Source: Cytophagales bacterium (lineage in GTDB: Bacteria; Bacteroidota; Bacteroidia; Cytophagales; 172606-1). Taken from it: DNA of 64,000 nt. The translations under genes and the position numbers were made by a program. Below, in pieces: positions 41,609 to 48,898 of the stretch. The notes under the pieces were generated by a model. The model searched no databases. It saw only the letters and a program-made list of their open reading frames with translations, and was not told where the DNA came from. Location of the stretch: the NCBI GenBank assembly GCA_030446715.1, contig JAUJMU010000004.1:356931-420930 (forward strand), written 5' to 3'. Position 1 is the first letter of the stretch, and every line of letters starts with the position of its first letter.

Positions 41609-43666
41609 ATGAGCACTTCTTCCATCATCAACTCCTACACCACCCTCACCGGCGATACCCTCAGACGGGCCTACTTCCTGATGTGTGCCACCCGGGAGAT
41701 GGACCGGCTGTACGAAGAGAAAAAGGATGTTTTCGGCAGGTACGCCCACAGCACCTCCCGCGGACACGAAGCGTTGCAGATTGCGGCCGGGCTGCAGATG
41801 CACCCTTACGACTACGCGGCCCCTTACTACCGCGACGAAGCCCTGCTGCTGGCCATGGGCATACCTGCCGGTGCGCTGATGCGGCAGTTGCTGGCCCGGG
41901 GAGATGATCCTTTTTCGGGAGGAAGAAACGGTTACGGCAGTCCGGTGCTGAGGCGGGATAATCTGCCGGTTGTACCTTTTCTGGGGCCGAATACGGGCAA
42001 CCACGTGGTGGCGGCTACCGGTATGGCGCAGGGTCTCGCTTACCTGAGTTCACAGAACCTGCGTTCTGATTTTGACCGGCCCGTGGTGCTTTGTTCGATG
42101 GGTGACGGAGCGCTTACGGGCGGCGAAGTGGCCGAAGCCCTGCAGGTGGCCCTCCTCAAGCGGCTGCCCATCATTTACCTGGTGCAGGACAACGACTGGG
42201 CCCGCACCGCCCGGGCTGAAGAGTACCGGGCCATGGATCCCTACGAATTTGCCGGTGGCATCAAAGGCATGCGCCGCACCCGCGTCAACGGTGCTGACTT
42301 TGTGCAGGCTTATGAAAGTCTCCGGCTGGCCATTGAATACGTCCGGATCGAACGCATGCCGGTTTTCCTGCACGCCAAATGTCCGCTGATCGGCCACCAC
42401 AGCTCCGGCCTGCGCCGCGAGCAGTACCGGCCGGAAGAAAACCTCGAACTGCACCGCAAGGATGATCCGATTATCCGCCTGCGCAAGTACCTGATCATTG
42501 AGGGCGAAAACGAAGAAGCGCTGGAAGGGATTGATACGGAAGCCCGGAATTGGGTGGCAGAAGAACTCGATAAGGTAATCTCCGGGGAATCAGCTGCTCA
42601 TGAAAGTATCACGCTGCACACTTTTGCTCCAATCACTCCTGCCGGAGAAACTCCGGAGGAGGAAACGCAGCCGGAAGCGGAAAATATTACCTCTGCCCGG
42701 ATAGCGGCCCGTACGCTGGACAAAATTCTGGCATCGGGTCGCGAGACACTCTACTACGGTCAGGATGTGGCGGGCATGAGCGGAGGGCTGTACGGGGAGG
42801 CGGCCGGCCTTGCCGAACGGTACGGCATCGAACGGGTTTTTAACATGCCGGCGCAACCCGCCTATATTATTGGCTCTACGCTGGGCATGGCCGCCGCAGG
42901 CTGCAAGCCGGTGGTGGAAGTAGCCGCCGATCAGTTATGGGCTGGTCTCAATCAACTGGTACATGGCTTGTCCAAATCCAGTTACCTCTCGGGCGGTCAG
43001 TTTCCGGCGCAGGTCCTGATCCGGGTCCGGACCGGGGCCTACGGTGGCGGTGGTCCTTTCCGGTCGGGCAGTCTGGAGTCAGTGCTGCTGCGCATTCCGG
43101 GCATCAAAGTGGCTTATCCCTCGGACGCGGCTGATCTGGCAGGTCTGCTGCAGTCTGGCTTCAATGATCCGAACCCCGTGGTGCTCCTGGAACATCGTGG
43201 TCTGTACGGCATCTCATCTCCGGCCACTGGTGCGCCGGTTCCGCTGGGGAAAGCCCGGCTCGTGCAGGAGGCAAGCGCCGGAAAACGGGAAGAAGGCTCT
43301 TCGGTTGCCCTCATTACGTGGGGCATGGGCGTTCACTGGGCCAGAGAGGCCGCCGGAAAGCTTGACGGCGCAGCCGAAATTCTTGATTTGCGCACACTCT
43401 ACCCTCTGGACTGGGAAGCCATAGCCGGGTCCGTGAAGCGGCACAACAAGGTCCTGATCCTCACCGAAGAGGCGACGCACGGCTCTTTTGCGGAAGCATT
43501 GGCCGGACGCATTTCGCGGGAACTTTTTAAGCTCCTGGATGCTCCGGTGTTTGTCTGCGGTGCCGAAGCCGTCCCGGCCATGCCGCTGAATGAGGCTTTG
43601 GAAAAGGCTGTGCTGCCGGATGCGGATAAAGTAGCAAAGGCGATTGAGGAACTGATGGCCTACTGA
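41609..43666 (+). CDS. Fused alpha/beta E1 of a branched-chain 2-oxoacid dehydrogenase-type complex
   Basis: The 685-aa protein joins both E1 subunits in one chain, as is usual in Bacteroidota. The alpha half (~15-320) has the thiamine-diphosphate motif GDGALTGGEVAEALQVALL to LVQDNDW, with Asp in place of the second Asn. The beta half (~360-685) has LYYGQDVAGMSGGLYG, GGGPFRSGSLESVLL and the transketolase C-terminal domain (VALITWGMGVHWAREA, VLILTEEATHGSFAEA). It decarboxylates a 2-oxoacid, probably branched-chain, and passes the acyl group to a lipoylated E2 encoded elsewhere. LipB (14832-15578) belongs to the pathway that makes the lipoyl group. Confidence 0.93.
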   Translation: MSTSSIINSYTTLTGDTLRRAYFLMCATREMDRLYEEKKDVFGRYAHSTSRGHEALQIAAGLQMHPYDYAAPYYRDEALLLAMGIPAGALMRQLLARGDDPFSGGRNGYGSPVLRRDNLPVVPFLGPNTGNHVVAATGMAQGLAYLSSQNLRSDFDRPVVLCSMGDGALTGGEVAEALQVALLKRLPIIYLVQDNDWARTARAEEYRAMDPYEFAGGIKGMRRTRVNGADFVQAYESLRLAIEYVRIERMPVFLHAKCPLIGHHSSGLRREQYRPEENLELHRKDDPIIRLRKYLIIEGENEEALEGIDTEARNWVAEELDKVISGESAAHESITLHTFAPITPAGETPEEETQPEAENITSARIAARTLDKILASGRETLYYGQDVAGMSGGLYGEAAGLAERYGIERVFNMPAQPAYIIGSTLGMAAAGCKPVVEVAADQLWAGLNQLVHGLSKSSYLSGGQFPAQVLIRVRTGAYGGGGPFRSGSLESVLLRIPGIKVAYPSDAADLAGLLQSGFNDPNPVVLLEHRGLYGISSPATGAPVPLGKARLVQEASAGKREEGSSVALITWGMGVHWAREAAGKLDGAAEILDLRTLYPLDWEAIAGSVKRHNKVLILTEEATHGSFAEALAGRISRELFKLLDAPVFVCGAEAVPAMPLNEALEKAVLPDADKVAKAIEELMAY

Positions 43667-43711
43667 CGGAGCGGTGCTTTTAATTAAATCAACGGCAACT
43701 GTTCAAATTCA

Positions 43712-43747
43712 ATGGCGCAGGATTACGACAAAATATTCCGGGGGTAG
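43712..43747 (+). pseudogene. Remnant start of an Rpn/PD-(D/E)XK-type nuclease gene
   Basis: The frame reads MAQDYDKIFRG and then TAG. M-x-x-DYDKIFRE is the very typical opening of Rpn-family recombination-promoting nucleases, and nothing resembling the rest of that protein follows. The match is only ten residues, so chance is not excluded. Confidence 0.35.
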
Positions 43748-43755
43748 TGCGCAAC

Positions 43756-43938
43756 TTAGGGTGCTGTAGCTGTGCTTTGCTGTTTCAAATTATGCTGGCA
43801 GCGGAAGAATTTGATGGCACAATCATTGTCACAGAAACTGTTTATTAAATCTTTAGCCTTTTTGTGGGTTTTTATTTGTCTTAGAGTTTCTCCCATTAGA
43901 TCAATTATTCTTTGATTGTGACTAACACCCTGATACAC
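43756..43938 (-). CDS. Small unrecognised frame, doubtful
   Basis: A 60-aa frame with a GTG start (VSHNQRIIDLMGETLRQIKT, then CDNDCAIKFFRCQHNL). It looks like protein sequence in composition (helical, lysine-rich first half, cysteine-rich second) and is much more AT-rich than its neighbours, but I do not recognise it. It may be the tail of a lost gene. Confidence 0.2.
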   Translation of the reverse strand: MYQGVSHNQRIIDLMGETLRQIKTHKKAKDLINSFCDNDCAIKFFRCQHNLKQQSTATAP

Positions 43939-43988
43939 AACACACTTCGTGCATCTGCCCTATACCCGGACCTCCTCCCCTTTCCGCC

Positions 43989-46478
43989 TCAATGCACCTG
44001 CTTTTCTCTCTCTTTCTGCCGCCGGGTACTCATATAAACTGCCACACCCACAAAGCCAAACAGCAGAACCGAACTGACCAGCGCAATAAGTTCGCCGCGA
44101 CGGTAGGTATGACCGGTATAGATAAATTCTATTTTATGCGAACCCGCCGGCACCCTCATGGCCCGCAGCAGGTAATTGGCCCGGAAGTGCGGCACGGGCT
44201 GGCCGTCCACGTACGCCTGCCAGTCGTTGTTGCCCTGGTAGTAAACCTCCGAAAACACGGCCAACTGAGGCGTAGCCGCATTCGACTGATAGGTCAGGTG
44301 ATCCGGCACGTACGAGGTGAGCCGGATAGAGGCGGCGCTGTCAGGCACGATGTTCAGGTTACTCAATTGTGCGCTGAAGCGCGTATCCACCACCGCCGTC
44401 CGGGCCGGATCGAGGTTTTTCACTGCCTGCAGCTCGGCATTGGCATCGGGCACGGTCCGGTATTCCTGCACAAACCAGGCGTTGCCGGCGGCAAACGGAT
44501 TTTCCACCGCCGCCTGTGCTTCCTTACCCAATATGAAATACTTTGTATTGAGCATGTTCAGAGCGGGCATCTGCCGGAATACCGCCGGTGAGAACGCCTG
44601 TCCCTGCAGACTGGCCGCCAGCCGCTGGATTTCGGGCATGATCACGCTATCGGTCAACTCCTGAAAACGCTGCAGCTTCGCCCCGTGGTAGCCCCCGATT
44701 GACTGATGGAAAAATGAGGTGGTGGCGTCATTGAAGGGGCTTACCGTCAGATTCAGCACCCGGTATTGGCTCGTATCCTGGCGGATGGCCAGATCGGCGG
44801 CAGTAGGCTCGGGCCGGCCGGCTTTGCGCTTTGCCACAAAATCGGCATTCTCTATGTAACGCTTGTTCACGCTGAACATATCCGTCAGCACCAGCAGCGA
44901 GAGGCCGATGTATAGCACCGTAGCGTTTACCTTCCTGAAAACCCACGCCAGCAGCAGCCCGGCGGCAGCCAGGATAAAGAACACCGTACGCAGGGCGTCG
45001 GTCCGGAGCATACTCTGACGGTCACTGCGCAGCGCCTCCACCAGCCACGCCGGAAAGCCCTGGCCGGTATCCGATTCGGCCGAAAAATCAAACAAAGCTC
45101 CCCCCAGCAGGGCAAACACCAGCGCCAGACCAGCCGTCAACCCCAGACTCCAGGTCAATGATTTTCTGAGCCGCGTCCAGTTGTAGTTACCCAGCACCAC
45201 TTCCCGCACGGCCATTGCGGCACCCAGGGCCAGAAACACCTGCACCAGGGTAAGCGTCATGGTGACGGCGCGGAACTTGTTAAAGAAGGGAAAATAGCTG
45301 AACCACAAGTCATTGAGAAAAAAGTTTTTACCCCAGGCAAATGAAATCAGCAGAACCGTGGAAATCAGCAGCCACCAGCGCACTGGTCCCCGGATCAGAA
45401 ACATACCCAGCACAAACAGAAAACAGATAATGGCCCCGGCGTAGGCCGGACCGCCGGTGAAGGGCTGCGAACCCCAGTACAACGGCACCTGCCGGGCAAA
45501 CTGCCGGGCCTGGTCGCGGGAGCCTGCCTGCTCCTCCACTGCCCGGAAGGTTTCCGAAGCAGGCCCCAGTTCGCCGTACGTGGGACCACCGTAAAAATCC
45601 GGGATCAGCAACGTGAAAGTTTCCAGTTTGCCGTAGCTCCAGTTAAAGGCGTAGTCGCGGTCCAGACCTGCCTGGCCGGGGCGGCTGGCCCGGTTCAGAT
45701 CTGAGGTACCCCGGATGCTTTCCCGCGAATATTCACTGGTGGTCATCAGCCGGGAGGCGTGAGAGCCAAATGCCAGCCCCACCGCCAGGGCCAGCACTCC
45801 GGCGGCGGTCAGCCACGTCCTGAGCCGGTTTTCGCGCACGGCGTTTACCAGTTCAATAATGCCGTAAACAGCCAGTGTGATAAACAGGTAATAAGTGATC
45901 TGGACGTGGTTGCCGAATAGGTGCAGGGCCAGAAACAGCCCCGTAAGGGCACCGCCCAGCCAGTAACGGCCCCCGAAAGCCAGGATCACCCCGGCAATGA
46001 TGGGCGGCAGGTAGCCCATCGCAATGACTTTGGAAAGGTGTCCGGCCTCGATATTGATAAAATTATAGGAACAGAAGGCGAAGCCGATTGCTCCCAAAGC
46101 CCCCGGCAAGGGGGAAAACCCGAGAGCCGCCAGCAAAATGTAAAATCCGACAAGATAAAGCAGCAGGAAATTGGCTGGTTCGGGAAACAGATTCACGAAA
46201 AAACGGCCGGTCTGCGTAGTCCAGCTGTTGGGGTAGTCGGTAGCCACCAGGTAAGACGGCATACCGCCAAACAGACTGTTGGTCCAGAGGGTCCATTTAC
46301 CCGTCTTTTCGCGGTAGTCATGAATTTCGCGGGCCGCCCCCTTGGCCTGCATAATATCATTCTGCACCAGCACCTTTCCATCCAGTACCGGAGAGAAATA
46401 AAGGAAGGTAATGACCAGAAATGCGAGCAGAACCAGTAAGTGAGGCAGTGATTTTTGCAGAATGTTCCCTTTTTTCAT
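43989..46478 (-). CDS. YfhO family multi-pass membrane protein
   Basis: From the ATG at 46476-46478 the product is 829 aa (MKKGNILQKSLPHLLVLLAF). About a dozen membrane segments lie in residues ~10-530, with a large periplasmic loop containing WTLWTNSLFGGMPSYLVAT near the start, the family's most conserved part. After ~550 a soluble domain holds FHQSIGGYHGAKLQRFQELT and YYQGNNDWQAYVDGQPVP, then one last helix (LIALVSSVLLFGFVGVAVYM). YfhO proteins resemble GT-C glycosyltransferases that act on lipid-linked sugars; in Gram-positives the homologue glycosylates lipoteichoic acid. Substrate here unknown. Confidence 0.93.
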   Translation of the reverse strand: MKKGNILQKSLPHLLVLLAFLVITFLYFSPVLDGKVLVQNDIMQAKGAAREIHDYREKTGKWTLWTNSLFGGMPSYLVATDYPNSWTTQTGRFFVNLFPEPANFLLLYLVGFYILLAALGFSPLPGALGAIGFAFCSYNFINIEAGHLSKVIAMGYLPPIIAGVILAFGGRYWLGGALTGLFLALHLFGNHVQITYYLFITLAVYGIIELVNAVRENRLRTWLTAAGVLALAVGLAFGSHASRLMTTSEYSRESIRGTSDLNRASRPGQAGLDRDYAFNWSYGKLETFTLLIPDFYGGPTYGELGPASETFRAVEEQAGSRDQARQFARQVPLYWGSQPFTGGPAYAGAIICFLFVLGMFLIRGPVRWWLLISTVLLISFAWGKNFFLNDLWFSYFPFFNKFRAVTMTLTLVQVFLALGAAMAVREVVLGNYNWTRLRKSLTWSLGLTAGLALVFALLGGALFDFSAESDTGQGFPAWLVEALRSDRQSMLRTDALRTVFFILAAAGLLLAWVFRKVNATVLYIGLSLLVLTDMFSVNKRYIENADFVAKRKAGRPEPTAADLAIRQDTSQYRVLNLTVSPFNDATTSFFHQSIGGYHGAKLQRFQELTDSVIMPEIQRLAASLQGQAFSPAVFRQMPALNMLNTKYFILGKEAQAAVENPFAAGNAWFVQEYRTVPDANAELQAVKNLDPARTAVVDTRFSAQLSNLNIVPDSAASIRLTSYVPDHLTYQSNAATPQLAVFSEVYYQGNNDWQAYVDGQPVPHFRANYLLRAMRVPAGSHKIEFIYTGHTYRRGELIALVSSVLLFGFVGVAVYMSTRRQKEREKQVH

Positions 46479-46503
46479 AAAATTTGCGCAGTATGCATCG
46501 GGG

Positions 46504-46538
46504 CAAAGATAATACTTTAGCCGCGGTGGACGCCAAAA
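46504..46538 (-). promoter_or_regulatory. Promoter of the YfhO gene
   Basis: On the minus strand TTTTG (46534-46538) is followed after 22 nt by TATCTTTG (46504-46511), an exact TAnnTTTG. The start codon lies about 25 nt downstream, a normal short leader. The spacer is 2-3 nt longer than the usual 19-21. Confidence 0.55.
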
Positions 46539-46723
46539 CGGGGGGCATAATTCGGGGCAGGCTCCGAAACAATGCCCGGGCACGAAACCCGCCGGCGAAA
46601 ACCTTGCGGGCGGCAAGGGAGTTAAGGGGATTCAGGAGTAATTTGTCCGCCCATCCGGGTGATGATGTAAATTTCCCTTCCTGACCCCCGCATTGCGCCC
46701 TACACCACTGACCTTTACAGACT

Positions 46724-47692
46724 ATGAAAAAAATTGCAGTTTTCACTTCGGGAGGAGATGCACCAGGAATGAATGCCTGCGTCCGGGCGGTAGTACGCGG
46801 AGCTATTTATTATGGGGTAGAGGTGTTTGGCATCCGGCACGGCTACGACGGCATGATCCGGGGCGAAATTTTCCAGATGCAGTCCTACTCCGTCAGCAAT
46901 ATTATCCAGAAAGGCGGCACCATCCTCAAATCGGCCCGCAGCAAAGAATTCATGACCAAAGAGGGACGGGCCAAAGCCTACGAACAACTCCAGAATCTGG
47001 GCATTGACGGCATTGTGGCCATTGGCGGCAACGGAACATTCACCGGTGCGCTGGTCTTCTTCGAGGAATACGGCATTCCGACGGTGGGGGCTCCCGGCAC
47101 CATTGACAATGACCTGTACGGAACCGATTTTACAATCGGCTACGACACGGCGGTAAATACGGCCCTCGACGCCATTGACAAGATCCGCGACACGGCCGAT
47201 TCCCACGACCGCATCTTCTTTATTGAGGTAATGGGACGCGACTCGGGCTATATTGCCATCCAGTCGGGTATTGCGGGCGGGGCCGAACTGGTAATGGTGC
47301 CTGAAACCTTTACGCCTTTTGAAGAAGTAATTGATACCCTGCGGGGAGGCTGGAGCCGCTCCAAGTCATCGTCGATTATCGTGGTGGCCGAGGGCGAAGA
47401 AGGCGGTGCCAACGAAGTGGGTTCCAGGATCAAGCAGCTTTTTCCGCAGGCCGACATCCGGATCACCAACCTGGGCCACGTGCAGCGGGGCGGTGCTCCA
47501 ACGGCTTTTGACCGGATTCTGGCCAGCCGCCTCGGCCTCGGTGCCCTTGAAGGCCTGATCAATGGCCAGAAAAACGTAATGGCCGGCCAGATCAACAACC
47601 AGCTGGTGTACACGCCTTTCGTGGATACGATCCGCAAAAGCAAGCCCATCAGCGATGACCTGATCCGGATGGTAAAAATTCTGAGTATCTGA
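46724..47692 (+). CDS. pfkA: ATP-dependent 6-phosphofructokinase
   Basis: The 322-aa enzyme phosphorylates fructose-6-phosphate to fructose-1,6-bisphosphate. Visible are the ATP loop TSGGDAPGMNA, the catalytic GTIDNDLYGTD (Asp128, Asp130), VMGRDSGYIA, the effector-site-like residues in SKSSSIIVVAEGEEGG, and LGHVQRGGAPTAFDRI with substrate-binding His/Arg. In the segment AIGGNGTFTGA the usual Asp of GGDG (Asp103 in E. coli) is Asn103, a GAC-to-AAC-type change. The family member is otherwise intact and of normal length. Monocistronic by layout. Confidence 0.96.
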   Translation: MKKIAVFTSGGDAPGMNACVRAVVRGAIYYGVEVFGIRHGYDGMIRGEIFQMQSYSVSNIIQKGGTILKSARSKEFMTKEGRAKAYEQLQNLGIDGIVAIGGNGTFTGALVFFEEYGIPTVGAPGTIDNDLYGTDFTIGYDTAVNTALDAIDKIRDTADSHDRIFFIEVMGRDSGYIAIQSGIAGGAELVMVPETFTPFEEVIDTLRGGWSRSKSSSIIVVAEGEEGGANEVGSRIKQLFPQADIRITNLGHVQRGGAPTAFDRILASRLGLGALEGLINGQKNVMAGQINNQLVYTPFVDTIRKSKPISDDLIRMVKILSI

Positions 47693-47793
47693 CCCTCTGC
47701 CGGGGCTTCACAAAAAGATAATCAGCTGTTTTTCATAAATCCGGTAAATAAAACCGATATTGACGCCCGGTTTTCCGGAGGTAAACCAATGCT

Positions 47794-48276
47794 ATGGGGC
47801 TTTTGCCTGTTTTCCTGACCCTTGCCTTGTTCATCTTCCTCTGGGGGCTCGTGAATTACAACAGTTTTGTTGCAAAACGGAACCGTATCCGCCAGTTGGA
47901 AGAAGAGGAGGAAAGACTGAACAACCTTCTGAAGGAGAATACGCAACGGCTTTCCGGGATAATCTCCGGAGATTTCCGGGTCGCGATACCCGATTCCCTG
48001 AACATCGCATCGTCTGATCATGCCATCAACACCAGCTATGGCATCTCTGAACCAGCTGACTTTGCCAGCCAATGGCAGCATTTGGTCAACCAGCACTCAC
48101 CGCTTTCTGCGGATGAGCAGGTACGTAATCTCCTGAAAGGCCTGGAAGAGGCCGCTGCCCTACTCTTCCGGACCCGGTCCCGCCTCCAGGCGGCCGTCGG
48201 CGATTATAACCAGCACCGGCAACAAATGCCCTACCGCCTGATTGCAGCAATATTTGGCTTTCGGCCAATTCAATAA
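47794..48276 (+). CDS. LemA-like membrane protein
   Basis: The 160-aa protein has one N-terminal helix (LLPVFLTLALFIFLWGLV) followed by NYNSFVAKRNRIRQLEEEEE, a coiled coil, and a C-terminal AVGDYNQHRQQMPYRLIAAI...FGFRP. Those two ends match LemA proteins (N-Y-N-x-L-V-x-x-x-N, and Y-N...P-x-x-L-I-A-x-x-F-G-F), but the central LemA motif around Q-x-x-R-R-x-D-L-I-P-N-L is absent. It is probably a divergent, membrane-anchored relative, all helical. Function unknown. It starts 101 nt after pfkA. Confidence 0.6.
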   Translation: MGLLPVFLTLALFIFLWGLVNYNSFVAKRNRIRQLEEEEERLNNLLKENTQRLSGIISGDFRVAIPDSLNIASSDHAINTSYGISEPADFASQWQHLVNQHSPLSADEQVRNLLKGLEEAAALLFRTRSRLQAAVGDYNQHRQQMPYRLIAAIFGFRPIQ

Positions 48277-48898
48277 GCTGCATGGCCTCTTCCGGAATAA
48301 TGCCCTGATGCCTTTTTAAAATGACCGTGCCTTTGCCCGGCCGCTGATTCATTTCTCAACCCGGAACAATGGTCCCGACTGTGCTGCATGCCGGTGGGAA
48401 AGGCCATCTGGCTGATTTGATCGGGTAAAGTGATGGAATCTGTCCGCCAGCCGCACCGGAACCGGAAGAAATAACCACGCAGCCGCTTCCCGTTCTTACC
48501 TTTTAATTTGTAACACCGGGAAATGACCCAAAAAATAAAATATCCGTGAAGAAAGTGTGATTTCTACGGTCTGATCAGCCAGCCGCCCTGATAATTAACT
48601 CTTTCCACCATTTACCTTACCTGGTGAAGTAGAATAAATAGTGAATCTGACACCAGCGTCTGCCTGAAAAACACCGGAAATTGAAACACAGGGGCATAAA
48701 CGCCTGAAACTAACGCTGAAAAATATTACATACCGCAGCAACAAACCGCATAAAATGGAAAATTCAGATACTTCCTCAGGACAAACAGAAGATCCCGGCC
48801 ACGTTCAGCTTTCAAATCTTACTCTTTGCTTTTTCAATATCCTTAACCGTTCATTTTTCTTTTTCCGCTAAGCATTTCTCAGCTCTACCAACTAAAAT
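48277..48898. other. Gene-free stretch, 622 nt
   Basis: I find no gene with support. The only plus-strand frame of note is a 38-codon one at 48755-48871 (starting MENSDTSSGQTEDPGHVQ), with no recognisable feature. GC falls toward the right end, where the promoter of the large T9SS cargo gene must lie. No hairpin or repeat stands out. Confidence 0.4.

Larger units (their letters stand above)
43667..43988. other. AT-rich gap with gene remnants
   Basis: This gap is lower in GC than both neighbours. It carries a 12-codon start of an Rpn-type nuclease gene (43712-43747) and a small unrecognised minus-strand frame (43756-43938). It looks like a site where foreign DNA came and mostly went. Confidence 0.4.

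Noticed and set aside
48086-48352. Minus-strand frame starting MNQRPGKGTVILKRHQG
   Set aside because: Most of it is antisense to the LemA-like gene, and the remainder has no recognised family.
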